Shown here: positions 1 to 12,800 of the stretch, one piece after another
How the letters are laid out: each line of letters opens with the position of its first letter
How positions within the stretch are numbered: the first letter of the stretch is position 1
Source of the DNA: Anaeramoeba flamelloides
Taxonomy: Eukaryota > Metamonada > Anaeramoebidae
NCBI GenBank assembly: GCA_027625915.1
Contig: JANTQA010000015.1
Span: forward strand, 7,159,001 to 7,223,000
Length of the DNA stretch: 64,000 bases
Reading direction: 5' to 3'
Notes under the pieces: generated by a model
The model's database searches: none
Told to the model about the DNA's origin: nothing
Seen by the model: only the letters and a program-made list of their open reading frames with translations
Position numbers and translations under genes: made by a program

Positions 1-40
1 TCCATATTAATTTATAACTTTTATTATATTAATAAAAAAA

Positions 41-3000
41 TTAATTATTATTTTGATCATTTTCCGCCGTATTATTATTTTGATTAATCTTTCGTTTTAA
101 TATAAATCTGAAACCAAAAAAAGCAAAAATTAAAAACAAAGAAATAATAATAATTATTATTTCTGAATCGATTTTTTTAAATAAATCCTTTTCAAAAATA
201 TTTTGGTATTGAGTATTTGCGGAAGAAGTACAGATTTTGAAAAATATCTTTAATTTTAGGAAATAATTGCTAAATTGATAAAGTTTTTTTAAGGCGATTA
301 AAGGATGGTGGATAAATAGTGAAACTCCCCATTTTAGATAAACAAAGCCCATTATAAAAAAGGAATTTTCATTGAAAGACAATGCTTGATCATAGAATTT
401 TTTAGCGATCAAGTGATCTCTTTTTAGCCCAGCTAGCCCTAATTCATAAAATTTGCCAATTTGATATGAGGCTTGTGGGTTTTTTAAAGAAGACGAATAT
501 TGATAAGTTTTAAAGGCTCTTACGACATCCCTTTCGGCACCAAACCCGTTGAAAAAAAAATTTGCAACGATATTTAAGCTCTGTGAATTGTTTTGGTTAC
601 CGGATAAATAATAATATCCCAGGGCCCTATTTTGCCTTTGAAACTCTAACCAATCTCTTATCTCAGATTTTAATAGATTCGATCCTTTTTTATCTTTCTC
701 GTTATCTATTAACTTTAAATTGCCATTGAAAATTGCTTTCATATCTTGTAAATTGAACATTTGATGATATAAATTGCCCACATTGCTTTGAGCAATTTCA
801 TATCCCAATTCCGCCAATTGTTCATAAATTAATAGTGCCTTTAAATGTTCGCCGTTGTTCCAGGATTGGAACGCTTCGTTAAAATCTTCGGACCATTCCC
901 CCTTTTCAGATAGTTGTTTATAATATTCTACTGATCTTTCACAGCTTTTGTTCGTCCCGCGCCCTTCATAATACATTTCTGCTGTTACTAGAAGTGATGG
1001 TATATGACCTTGATCTGCTGCCCTTTTAAAATATATGAACGATTTGCTTTCATTTTTTTCGCATGCGTGCCCCTTCAATAGGAAACGCGCATATCCATAT
1101 TGTGCTAAGATTAATCCCTTTTTCGCTGCCTTTTTGATTAGTTTACATGCCATTGTCAGATTTTTTCCCGTTCCCATGCCGTATTGGTAAAGAACAGCTA
1201 AATTATTCATAGCCATAGAGTTGCCACCTTCCGAGGCTTCGCTAAATAATTGAAACGCTTCAGTGTAATTTTTTTCAGTTCCTGTTCCAAATAGTTTCAT
1301 ATTCCCTAAATTCGTCTTTGCTTCAATATTGCCCCTTTCAGCTGATTTTGTAAAATAATCAATTGCCTTCTCATAATCCATTTCAACGCCACCATATCCA
1401 GATTTATAAATTTTGCCCAATAGATTCATTCGATTATCATCATCGGGCCTTGTTGAGATTTGGAGAAAGCTTGCTTTCTTTTCTTCTTTTTTTTTTTCTT
1501 CTTCTTGCTTTTTTTGGTCCTTTTTGGAATTATGATCAATAACTTTCTGCAGACCAATTTGATTCTCAAATTTTTCATTCTTTTTTAATTCAAAAACAAA
1601 TTTGGCGACCTTAGAATAGTATTTGGCCGATTGTTTACAATTCTTTTGTACGCCAATTCCTCCCTTATACCTATATCCTAAAATCATATTCGAAATATAA
1701 TCATTTTTTGTATCAGCAGCAATATGAAGATAAATTAATGCTAATGCTTGATCAGGCTCTTCTTGACATTTCCCAGTTGACAATGTAAACGATAATGCAA
1801 TCAATGACTCGGTATGTCCCAATGATGCGCCTTTACGAAAATAATATTCAGCCAGGCAATTATGATTTTTTGTAATATTGTTTCCAAACTAAACCAAAAT
1901 TTATTTTGGTGTTTATTATGTTAATAAATAGAATTAGAATTTTAATTATTGATGAATATTTTCAATTTATTTTTTAATCCTGTTTAGATTTGAGTCAAAA
2001 AACCATTTTTTATTTTGAAATTTTTTTTTGTTTATTTTAATGTTAAATTGCTTTACATTTTGTTTGTAATTAGTTAGAATAATATTTAATATAAAATTAA
2101 TTATTGTCTTGTTATATTTATATTATTAATAATATAATGAAACAATCTATATTCTTTTATGAGTTAAAAATCCCTTAATGTAATATTTTTTTTTTTTTTT
2201 TTTGGGGGGGGATCATATCATTTTTAATAGACTCCGTTTTAGTTCTTCTAAAAAAATTTTATTTTTTTTTCTGAGGATATTTTGTTTTTAAGAATCAATT
2301 TTACAATAAATTGTAATGTTTTTTTTAAAATATTATTTTAATATAACATTAAAAGTCCATTGGTTTAATAGTTTCATTTTGTAACTTGATCAAATAAAGT
2401 TATTTCCAAATCTAAAAGTATGGAAAATCAATACCTCAATGAAAAAAAAAAGAAAAGGGTTATTTTTTCCAGGGAATAAAAACTTTAGTATTTTTTCAAT
2501 TCATGTCAGAAAAGAAATTTTGTTAGTATTTATTTTTTTATATATTTGAAAATAGTTTTATTCCAAAAAAATTCACAAAAAAAGATCTATATTTTAAACT
2601 TGAGAGAAGAAATAGAATCAAAAGATAAAAAAAATAAATACTTATAAATTATTTCGTGTTTACAAATTTCTAAGAAAAGGATCTAAATTTTAAACTTGAG
2701 CGAAGATGAAGAGCTCCAAAATATAAAAAAAAACAAATATTCCAAAACTATTTGGCATTACAATTTTTATCAACCAGAAAACTAATTTAGATGGTTTGAA
2801 ATCATTTTTTTAATTTTATATGATATGTTAAAATGAATAAAAAAACCTTTTTTTTTTTTTTTTTTTAATCATTATTAAGGGTCGAGTCATTACGGCGAAA
2901 TTTTTTATTCTGAAATGGAAAAAAACTTTTTAGTAATTTTTATGAAGACTTAACACCAATCAAAAACCAACCAACCTATTACATACAATCGATCTCCAAA

Positions 3001-4963
3001 AATCAACAACTAAAGATAAGGGCATTTTTAGAATAAAGCGCCAAAGAGCGACACTCAATTTCCAATTAGAATGGTTGTCAATTACAATTTTGAAAACAAC
3101 TATGTCAGTTTTGAAGTGTCGCTCTTTGGCGCTTTTTGAGATCTTGGTGACTTTTTTTTTCTTTTTTTTCTTTTTTCAAATGAGTTAAATTTATTTCAAG
3201 AATGTTACAAAATCCTTACTTGGTCAAATTTAGAGGGTTACAAAATAATCACAAATCAGATTAAATCGAATTAAATTGATTGCGAAATTCAAGAAAGTAA
3301 TTTGTTTTAAATTCAAGAAATTTAACTATTTGGAAATAGAAAATGAGAAAAGATGAATTTTTTTTTAAATTTTGATTTTTTGAAATTGACAACTCTTGTT
3401 CAACATATTTTTATTCGTTGAATTTTTTTTCAAAGAGATCCAATGAAATTTTTTTTTTGTTATTTGAATTTTGTCAACCAAAAGAAGGCCTATTTCACAA
3501 TACCCTTTTTGGTCTCAAGTTACCTCTTGAGTATGGAGCATTTTCACATTAAATGACTAGAAACTTACGAAAAAGTATTTTTTGGTAACATTCTGTTTTC
3601 TTCTTTGAAAATATATCAAGAGTTATTAAGAAAAATTCTAATTTTCAGTAAAATGGAAATGAAAACCCATTTTTCTTCTAAAAAAGTTTCAAAATGTAAA
3701 ATTGTTCATTAATTTTTGATTGTAAAATCAATATTTTTTTAATCTTTTGAAATTTTTGCATTTTTTCTCTTGATATTAACCGTTCTGGAAAAAAAGTTAA
3801 ACGAGGTAAAAAAAAGTGAACCACGATTTTTAATTGGGAACCTTGATAGAATCACAGAAAATGTAAAAGTAAGATCAATTCATAAACGTAAAAAAAAATA
3901 ATTCATACAAAAATTTTTAATTAGGAAAATTAGGAAAATTGTTGAGTAATTGAAAATATTTTAAATCAAATCCTTTTTATAAATAACCAAATTTTTTTAA
4001 GAACCTTGTAATAAACCTACCTAAAGTTCATTAAAGTAGGGTGTCTATAGAATACTCAAGTAATTGTTTGATAGCCTAAGTAGATCTTCTTTTTTTTAAA
4101 AATAATCGAATTTTATAGAGGTTTACTAGAGTTTGGAAAATGATAATTTTTATTCTTGGTTTTTGATTGATTAAATGGTGTTTTGAACAAGTATAATTTC
4201 ATTAATCATCATTCTAATAAGTGGGTAAGTTATAATTTTAAAAGTTTGATTCTTATAAAAAAAAAAGGATTTGATTATAAATAAAAGAAATTACAGAACA
4301 ATTTTACTAATATTCGCAATTAAAAATCTTTTCAGGGATTATTTTAATCATGTCAGGTATTTTTTTTCACTACTATATAACAGATTTTTTTGAGCAATGT
4401 GAGCCATGCAGCACTAATACCATTGGCACCCAATTACCACATACTTGTATTATAGACCAATCTGTGGTGACGCTAATCCCTTAAACTCCAGATCCCAATT
4501 GTTATTAAATTAGTTTTTCAGTTAAATTCTTATAATCGTACATTTGCCTTTGGTTACGAAAATTTGAATATGGTACCAAATAAAATTCATTTATGAAATT
4601 GCAAGTACACAAATCAAGAATTATTTCCAAAGGATTGGTTCAAAGGTTTTCTTGGCTCTTGAAAATTGATCAATGAAAAAATTATTTGGTTTATTGGGAA
4701 GAGATTCGTAAAAAACAAAAGCAGTTTGTTTTTGCAAAATTTTTTCTGTTTCTCCTTGAATTTGATTTTTAAAATATTATTTTTGTTGGGGTTAAATTGC
4801 TTCTTAAAAGTAAAAAAATTATTTGAAATTAGGTAAGAGTTCTTACAGTGACTCAGAAAAAAACTTGAATAGAATTTCTCAAACATTATTTGAAACTTAT
4901 TTAACTCAAATAAAGGATTACAGTATTGTTAATGTGTAACAAGAGTATTTAGTCTATTTTGAA

Positions 4964-4996
<33 letters not shown>

Positions 4997-5488
4997 AGTG
5001 CAAGTTAATACCAACTGTTTCTTGTCCATTTTAACTTTAATTCAAATCTGTTTTTATTAGTTTCTTGTTTCATTGTGTGTATAATTTTGTTTTGATCGCG
5101 TAAGACTTTGAAAGGAAAATAAAAAATGATAAATTCTTACCAAATACATTTTCCCAAGTGCATAATAGGCTTGTGGATTCCCTAAGCTTGCAGACAGTTT
5201 GAAAAGATAAAGCGAGAGTTTTGGATCAGACTTGGTTTTTTTAATTGCCTTTCTATAAAGCGATCGTGATTCCTCTAATTGCTTTTTGTCAGTCTCTTCG
5301 ATGTTGGAGAAATGGTGGATAAGATCTTTTTTGAAATCTGATTTTAATAATTCAAGATCAATATCAGCTGTAGTTTCTAATAGCCAAGAATCGTCTTCAG
5401 ACAACAAAGCTGTTAACAAAAATGGGATAGCAATAATAAGTGCTAAATAAAAGAGAAGAACTATTATTAATTTTCCAGATAAACGCAT
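41..5488 (-). CDS. SEL1L/HRD3-like Sel1-repeat ER membrane protein (2 exons)
   Basis: Exon 1 is 5141-5488 and exon 2 is 41-1888, on the minus strand; the product is about 731 residues. The donor (G|GTAAGAA at 5140) and acceptor (TTTAG at 1889-1890) join in phase 0, and the junction restores a full Sel1 repeat: exon 1 ends ALGKMYL and exon 2 continues FGNNITKNHNCLAEYY. Residues about 8-30 form a hydrophobic signal peptide or anchor. Many Sel1 repeats (AxxxLGxxYxxGxG pattern) follow, and a single C-terminal helix (IIIIIISLFLIFAFFGFRFI) is followed by a basic tail. The passage LALIYLHIAADTKN...LGYRYKGGIGV matches the conserved SEL1L/Hrd3 segment. That family holds the HRD1 ubiquitin ligase in the ER membrane and recruits luminal misfolded proteins; the topology and length (human about 794) agree. 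A Lys/Glu-rich low-complexity insert lies near residues 225-245. Family assignment is good; the exact paralogue is not certain because Sel1 proteins are numerous in protists. Confidence 0.85.
2879..3564 (+). mobile_element. TTAA-flanked non-autonomous element, copy 1
   Basis: Begins GGGTCGAGTCATTACGG right after TTAA (2875-2878) and ends near CTAGAAAC followed by TTAC (3565-3568), a one-base decay of TTAA. It aligns throughout with the copy at 39720-40388. A central hairpin is built from GCGCCAAAGAGCGACAC and its complement about 85 bases later. No open frame. TTAA duplications are the hallmark of piggyBac-type integration, but the ends do not let me fix the superfamily. Confidence 0.75.
4966..4995 (+). 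repeat. Poly(A) run
   Basis: About 30 consecutive A. It could be the tail of an old retroposed copy (plus-strand orientation) or a replication-slippage homopolymer. No recognisable body was found upstream. Confidence 0.7.
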
Positions 5489-5794
5489 TAATTACAATTG
5501 AATAAAAAATGATAAATCTCAAAAAGATTTCGAATTCAAGTAAAAGGATCTTTTGAATAATTCTGAAAGGAGAACCTACCTAATGATGTTTATTTGTTTT
5601 CATTTAATTTGCTTGGAATTGTTTCTTAATTTTGAATGAGAAAAAATTTTACTCTTCATTTTTATATTGTTTTATTGAAATTTGATGATCAACTTTTAAT
5701 TGGTTGGTTATATTTTGGGTATTCCTACAGCCCTGAACAAAAAAAATTGATAAAATGATCTAATTTTATACTCTTTTGTCCTTTTTGTGTTAAA

Positions 5795-6030
5795 TTATTT
5801 TTTTACTATGATTTTCCAATTAAAAAACGAAAATTTTTGGTTCACATACCACAATATTTTTCTAATCTTTGAGAAATTAAAATCGAAAGATCTTGGTAAT
5901 ATCATTTAGGTATGATATTTTCAGACATTATATGAAACTTTCTTCCTGAACTCTAAGACAGAATTTTTACTAGGATAGTTTGATTGCAGCCGTAACAATT
6001 AATATTCACTTTGGAAATTGAAATAAAAAG
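5795..6030 (+). repeat. Dispersed repeat, copy 1 (partner at 41045-41272)
   Basis: Direct, diverged similarity to 41045-41272. Shared landmarks in order are a TTTTCCAAT...AAAAAC start, GGTTCACAT/AGTTCACAT, AAAGATCTT, CTCTAAGACA/CTCTGAGACA and TTAATATTCA. Ends are not defined and no flanking duplication is visible. Origin unknown; probably a decayed mobile element. Confidence 0.55.
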
Positions 6031-6144
6031 TTTCATTTATAAATTGGATAATACTAGTAATTAAAGGTTTAAAGGTTTTCAACCCCTGAAATTTCAAATA
6101 AAGTTTGTCTTGTATTAGATATGGTCTTGTTATTTTGGTTCTTA

Positions 6145-6543
6145 CAGTACACCCAAAGCTACCTTGAAATTTTTTCAATATCAAATTTTGATGTTGATAT
6201 AGATTTTTCAAAAAGTTGACTATGAGAATAATAAAGCTCATATTGAAAAAAAAATTTCTTACAAGATTCACTAGTTAAGAATTTTTTCGAATTTTCCATA
6301 AACAAATTTTCAGTGCCCAAAATGACTCTAAATATTGAAAATTTATTGAGAAACAAATAAAATTTACTCCAAAAAAAAATGAATTATTTTTTGATTACAT
6401 CAGATTTTTTTTTCATATTAACACATATAGGAAAAAATATTTTCAATATAAGTTTTATTATTCTCAAGTCAACTTTTTAAAAAATCTATATCAACATCAA
6501 AATTTGATATTGAAAAAAATTCAAGGTAGCCTTGGAACAGCTG
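6145..6543. mobile_element. TA-flanked foldback MITE, family A
   Basis: Starts CAGTACACCCAAAGCTACC after TA (6143-6144); the reverse complement of its end reads CAGCTGTTCCAAGGCTACC, followed by TA (6544-6545). The inverted arms run about 100 bases (6160-6255 against 6430-6530). TA duplication and a CAG start fit Tc1/mariner-like non-autonomous elements. The terminal 25 bases resemble those of 38854-39296 and 46612-47057, but the internal sequence differs. Confidence 0.75.
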
Positions 6544-6559
6544 TAGCTCACCCAGAAAC

Positions 6560-6960
6560 AAATTAGTATGAATTTTAATTGTTTCTCAAAAAAGGCAATT
6601 TTTTACAATTTATTTTTTGTTTACAAAATCCGAATTAAAAAAAGAAGGAATATTTCAGTGGTTACTTAATAACAAATAATAGATTTTTGGGTTATCAATG
6701 AGAAATTTATTTACCTTTGGCTCATGAACTAAATCAAATATATATATATTTTTTTTAAAAGATCCAAATAAAACCAAATCGAAATAAAATTTTCAATTTC
6801 AACCCACAAATCTAAAAATAAGGACTTACCTACCAACCGAGTAGCCTTAGACACGAAAATTCAAAGTTATATTTATGAAAAATTGTTATCAAAAATTATC
6901 TTTTTGGACCACTATCAAAAATCATACATTTTTGAATATGTATGAGCTAAGAACTAAAAT
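6560..6960. repeat. Diverged relative of the 60.5-kb foldback element
   Basis: Contains AAAAAAGGCAATTTTTTACAATTTA on its left and CTTACCTACCAACC...AATTATCTTTTTGGACCACTA on its right, matching in order the arms of the element at 60493-61110. Ends and flanking duplications have decayed. Confidence 0.45.
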
Positions 6961-7258
6961 AACAAGTCCATACCCAATATGTGACAAACTTTTTTAAATA
7001 CCAACATTCTTTGTTTTTTTTTTTTTTCATTTATAGTGGCTATTCATAAGTATTGAAAATTTCTTCATGCTTTGTTAAATAATTAAACATAATATTAATA
7101 AAAATATTTCAAAAAAAAAATAAGTTCCATTTCGAAATTATTAAATCTATGATGGTGATTTTTAATTTTTTTAATTCAGATTTCAGTCAATAATCCATAA
7201 GTGTGATGTAAAATGTAAGAAAAGGGTGAAAAATACCTATCCAATAAAAATCTAAATT

Positions 7259-7646
7259 AGATCCTTTTTTATTTTTTAGGATAAACAAAGCATTTTGAAA
7301 ACTTTTTAACAATGGAATCAATTAGAAGTTTAAAATTTTTGAGACCATGACTTAGGATATAATTTTACTATTCCAATATTCCTTTATTTCAATTTAATGA
7401 TATATCAAACAATCATCAAAGTTCTTATTATTGGGTTTTTTTTTCTAATTTTTGGATTAAAACAAGATAATACATAATCGGGAAGAAGAGTTCAATATTT
7501 ATCGAATAATATCAATTTAATATGAATGATTTAAGGAGTAAAATTTTAAAATTGTTCATAAATTCATATTTTTCTACTTCCAATTGATTCCATTGTCAAA
7601 AAGTAATCAAAATATTTTTTTTGTCATAAATATAAATAAGGATCAG
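7259..7646. repeat. Palindromic element with about 80-base arms
   Basis: Left arm 7259-7338 and right arm 7568-7646 are complementary; the clearest core is AACAATGGAATCAATTAGAAGT against ACTTCCAATTGATTCCATTGT. The loop is about 230 bases without coding potential. Probably an old MITE; no sure target duplication. Confidence 0.6.
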
Positions 7647-7691
7647 ATATTTATAGCATTTTATTTTTAAATACCAATATAGAATATCAAC

Positions 7692-8265
7692 TTTTTTTAG
7701 TCAACGTGGTCCAGTTTTGTTGAAGAAAAGGAACATATTTTCTTAGTTTAATTCATAATTCTTGTTAACATAAATTTTTGATTTTTATATCGTTTCATTA
7801 TTTCTAATTTAGTAAAATTTTCTTTTTTTTTTTATTATTATTTTGAATTTTTTTTTCTTTTAGTAATTTTTTTTTGTTTTTTCTTTTTTTTTTTTCCAAA
7901 AAAGTAAATTTGAATAAAAAAATTATTTCAAACTCCTAATTAACATTAAGAAAATTGATGCTTTGTATTTTCTTTAAAAATTCATAAATTTACAATTAAA
8001 AAAATTAACATGTAAAAAATTTTAATTTACTTTAGAAATTGAGTTATTTTTCACGAGACGTTCCAATTAAAGGTATTCCTAAAATTTTTAACAGTTTTTT
8101 TAATATTCAACTTTATAGGATTTTCAGGCATTTCTTTAATGAATATCAACTCTGATCTGAATTTTCTTGTTTATCTTTTTTATAAATAATTGCCGTTTCG
8201 TTTATTTTAAATGAACAAGTAAATTATTATTTTTTTCTAGGGAACTTTAAGTGAAATAGAGTTGA
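7692..8265 (+). repeat. 0.6-kb dispersed direct-repeat family, copy 1
   Basis: Collinear with 15838-16445 and 25200-25765. Shared order of landmarks: CCAGTTTTGTTGAAGAA, a T-rich tract, AACTCCTAATTAACATTAAGAAAATTGA, ATTTCTTTAATGAATATCAACTC, then AACTTTAAGTGAAAT. No inverted ends seen; class unknown. Confidence 0.6.
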
Positions 8266-8378
8266 TTGTCTTTTTAGGGTTTCCTAAATTTTTCAAAGTC
8301 AAATTATCTCTTTTTCTAAATTTTTTTTTGACTTATGATATTTTCTCAAAAATTTAAGAATATTTTCATTTTTATACT

Positions 8379-8402
8379 TTATATATATATATATATATAT
8401 AT
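8379..8402. repeat. (TA)n microsatellite
   Basis: About 12 TA units read directly from the sequence in AT-rich intergenic DNA. Confidence 0.85.
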
Positions 8403-9848
8403 AAAGATTCAAACCAATTTTTTTTTTAAAAATTAAATCTAGATATGTAAAATTAATGAAACAAATCTCAAAAAAAAATATAATAATAATTAAAAATTAA
8501 AAAACTTTATATTTATACGATTTTTATTTGGCTTTTTTTTAATCTTTGATAGATCTATTCTCAAACTAAATTAATCAGTCAAGATTGTTCAACAATACCC
8601 ATAACAAATAGGTGTAACTTAGGTTTAAAATAAAAACCGAATAATATATATATAACTACTAGTCTTTCAAATAGGATAACAATTTCATCACGATATTATT
8701 ATTAGCATTCACTGGCAAGAAATCTAAAATTAAAGTATATTGCTATAGGATATAAATAACTTTGGTGATCCATGGTTTCAAATGTATTTTAAATTTTTGA
8801 TTAGTAAAAAATAACAATTTTTTCATAGTCATCAATCAAAAATAATCCTTTATATTAGTAAAAAAACCAAGAATTTTTGAAAAAAAATTGCATTTCGACG
8901 TACATTTAAAGGTTGAATTATCAATATTCAGACTCCAAAGTACAAAATGTCTTTATTTTTTTGTCACTAAATGTCAATTAATTGCTGAAAATTTTGATTT
9001 TTTTTAAAAAAAAAATAATTAATTATTCAATAGATACTTTTACCAATTTTTTCTCAAATCATTGAAATATATTGATATCCAAAAATATTTTATTGAAGGA
9101 AATCTATAAAAACTATCTTTAGGCTTTTATGAAGAATACTTTTTGAGTTAATCTTTGAAATTAAACAATTAAAAAAATAGTTACTTTTGGAAGTTCTAAA
9201 GACGAATAATTAAATACTTGAATACAATTATTTTGGGTTTCTATTTTCAGATTTTGGAAAAGGAATTTTAATTAAAAAATTTCCAAACTTTTTTAATTGT
9301 GATCATTAGTAAAAAATGTAATAATTTATTTACAATAATATCTGAAAAGATTTTTTAGGGTTACATAAACATTTTTGAGTCAAAGTCCTAATATCATTTA
9401 CCTTCAATTCCAATGTACTTTGATTATTGAGAAATCTATATATGACGCTAATCCCTAATTGCAAAAATTTTGGTTTGTAATCTTCGATCCTTCTGAATTA
9501 ATCTATTCAGTTAGTCTGTTTTGTGAATGGAAGTTTCTCATAAATAAAAGGTCAAATAAAAAAATGATAATCACATATAAATTTCATGCTAAAATACATT
9601 CTGTCAAAATAAATTTTCAAAAATCAAATGAATATTCTTTCCTATTTATTGTTCAAAAAAATGTATTAAATAGATCACAATACAAATTTCTTCTTTTAAT
9701 GAATCAGTTTGACTCAAAAACAAAAATAGAGTAATTCCAGTTTATTTCAAAAAATTAAAAGTTCTTTTCTAATTTGACCCAATTGAAAATTAGCATCTAA
9801 AATCACTAATTATTTTTTCTCATTTTTACAAAATTATCATTATTTTTA

Positions 9849-12800
9849 ATGTATAAAATTTTTGGGTGCGGAGAGAATTCCAATTCACAAATGGGGAGAA
9901 CTGGAAACTTCTCAACATTTACTTTCCTCGAGAATGCCTCAGGCTATCGCATTAAACAAGTCTCACCATGTTATGAAAAAACCTTTTATCTTACGGAAGA
10001 CAATAAACTTGTTGAATTTGGTTTACATGTAAGTGGTTCTCAAACACCTAAAATACATACCATCAAAGATGAAATTATTAAATCTGTTTCTGGAGGAACT
10101 TATCATGCTCTGATCCTTACTGAGTCTGGCAAGGTTTATGGGATTCGACAAAATTCAAGCGGGCAATGTGGTCTTGAAAAAACTAGTCTCGATGAACCGA
10201 CTTTAGTCACTTTTTTTACCAAAAAAGGATTGTTAGTAAAAGAAGTGTGCTGTAGTTACTACAACAGTTATTTTTTGTGTACAAATGGAGAACTATATGG
10301 TGCAGGGTAACCAACAAATTTTTTTTTTTTTTTTTTTTTGTTGCTAAAGAAGTTTAAATTACATCCGTAATGTGTTTTGACTTAAAATTTTCTACAAATG
10401 TAATATAAGAGTAAAATCATAGATTTCACGATTTTTCAAGGGAAAGACATACCCGATCTTTAATTTTTCAAAAAAATAAAAACAAAAAAATTGAAAATTT
10501 TTTTCAAAAATTAAAAAAAAACAAAAAAAGAAAATGACATTTGAAAAACAGTTATAAGAAGAAATTGGGAAAAAAATCAAAAAAAAAAAACAACCAATGC
10601 TATCTTTCATTAAGAAAACACAAAATCACAACCACTTTACTTTTATTTAATTTATTTAGTTTGATAGTCGATCATGAATGTTTATTTGGGGATCGTTGTT
10701 TAATTGTTGTAATTTCTTTTTTTTTTGATCTTCTTAATTTTAGCCTTTGATTTTATTTGCCTTTGCTTTTTTATTTTAATTTACAAGTTACTCATTCTTT
10801 CGTGTTTCAGTGTCTCAGTATTAATAAGTAACCAGACTTGATCTTTTTTTCTTTGTGGCTCTTTTTCCCAATATAAAAAAAATTCATCCAGTGGAAAAAT
10901 GGAAATAAAACAAAATTAACACATCAAAATTGGCATCTTTATTTTTTTATAGTTCAACGATTTCAAATATTCCCAAGCCATGGTTTTTAAATAATATTTT
11001 AATGTTTATTTTATATTCCAAGTTATTGCATTTCTTAAAATAGTGCTATTTACAATTATTATAACTATTAGAAATTAGATCTAAAGAATAGAAACAAACA
11101 ATAACAGCCTGAAGAATAAAAATAAATTAAAAGATTAAAAAGCACTTGTTTTTTTTCTTCCAAAACTCCGTTTTTAATGATTATGATTTTATTATATAAG
11201 TGAGTTTACAAACAACTTATTTTGCAATCAATTGAGAAAAAAATTGTTTTTGTTTACTTTAATGAAAAAATATTACAATTAACTTATTACTAATTTCCAA
11301 ATGAGAAATATCTGTCATTATTTCCCGTTTTGAAGGGAAATATCGCTAATATTTTTCCCAGAATGAATCTTTCAAGACAGTTTGGATATCTACGAGGGCT
11401 TTAGCCTAGTGTAGATATCCAAACTGTCTTGAAAGATTTATTCTGTGAAAAATATAAGATATTTCACGAAAACAAGGGAAATACAAAAAGTTTTGTCCTG
11501 ACAGCTTACTTGATAAAAAACAAAAATTAAACAATTGGAGATCACAATACTTTATTGTTTTTAAAGAGTTTTTTGAGTATAATTTAAATTATCTTTTACG
11601 TTTTCTGTTTGAAGATCCAATATTGTAAAAAAGAATAATACACACACCGAGAGATAAAAATTAATAACCAACAGTTGTTTTTTTTTTTCGAATTTTTCTT
11701 TCAATAGTTTAGGTTTCATTAAAGCATTCTCTACAAGTTTTTTTTGATCCACAAATTCTGGTTTTTTTTTTCTTTTTATTTTTTTTTGTATTGTTTTTCT
11801 GAATCAAGAACATTGAACTAACGTTTCAATTAACAATGCATATCTCTTCTCACATTTGAATTGTAATTCAATTTCTTTTATTTTCTCTATTTGTAGTTTA
11901 TTGTTAAAGTTATTGTTCTTTTTCTTTTTACTTTTGGAACTTTATTTTAAAAAAATAACTAAAAAGGTAGTTATTTTAAACAAAAGAAAAAAAATGAAAA
12001 CACAAAGATTTTTTTTCAACCTTTTATATTATTTTTACCTACAGCGACATGTATTTTTCAACTTTTTACAAGTGGCTTTAAAACACCGAAAAATAATGAA
12101 AACATTAAACTTTGATCTATTAAACCTACTTTCCATCAACTTTTTTTTCAAAATTATTACTTCTCTAAATACTCAGAACCGAACGGGAACTCTATTTAAA
12201 CACTTCTTTTCACTTTTGTAACTGAGAAGGTTTTTTTTTGAGTTATAAAAAATTGACTCGACTATTCAAAATATCAAATGGAAAAGTTGTTTGGTAAACC
12301 CGAATTTAACATTTAGAACACATTCCTTCTCTTTAGATCTAATTTTAAAAATTTGTCAAGAATTATACTGCTTTTTAAGATACACCTAAAATCCACCCAC
12401 GGATAGTACTAGCCTTGAATAAACATTTTGTTGAAGTAATATCGCTAATACTTTGTAAAGTGGGTATCCACTTTTCTTTTCATTTTTTGGATTTTTTTCC
12501 GTGGAGGGACATAACTGTTGTTATTTGATTGAGGATGAAAAAATTATCCAATATATTTCACTTGATGGGGGTAATATTTTAATATTACACAGATTGAAAA
12601 ATAGATTGGGTAATTTTGAATTCCGAATCAGATAGCACAAGTTATTGTATATTTGGAATTAAGTTGCTACAGTCAAAAAAACAAATAAAAAATAAAATTA
12701 AAATTCAAAAAAGTTTTTTTATTTTTAATCTTTATTAGCAAGACGAATTTCAAATTTTGAAAGAATAGTTTTGAAATTCGCAAACTCAACTAAAAAAAAT

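Larger units (their letters stand above)
1889..5140 (-). other. 3.25-kb intron of the SEL1L-like gene
   Basis: Bounded by GTAAGAA and TTTAG on the minus strand, phase 0. It contains a TTAA-flanked element (2879-3564), a T-rich then G-rich tract near 2190-2210, a run of about 30 A at 4966-4995, and a patch of higher GC around 4400-4500 that resembles nothing I recognise. No coding potential beyond random short frames. Confidence 0.8.
5489..9848. other. Intergenic region with repeats, no gene seen
   Basis: Between the divergently transcribed SEL1L-like and RCC1-BTB genes, so both promoters should lie here. It holds a dispersed repeat (5795-6030), a TA-flanked foldback element (6145-6543), a diverged relative of the 60.5-kb element (about 6560-6960), a palindromic element (7259-7646), a copy of a 0.6-kb dispersed family (7692-8265) and a (TA)n run (8379-8402). 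Short open frames here sit inside these repeats. Confidence 0.7.

Noticed and set aside
4390-4510. tRNA or 5S rRNA gene in the GC-richer patch
   Set aside because: No acceptor-stem pairing, no GGTTCGA-type B box and no 5S internal control region could be found.
5999-6356. Short minus-strand frames
   Set aside because: They lie across a MITE and have no ATG context, splice partner or recognisable sequence.
11856-12221. 121-codon plus-strand frame with a hydrophobic start
   Set aside because: Phe/Leu/Lys-rich translation of AT DNA inside the RCC1-BTB intron; no family features.
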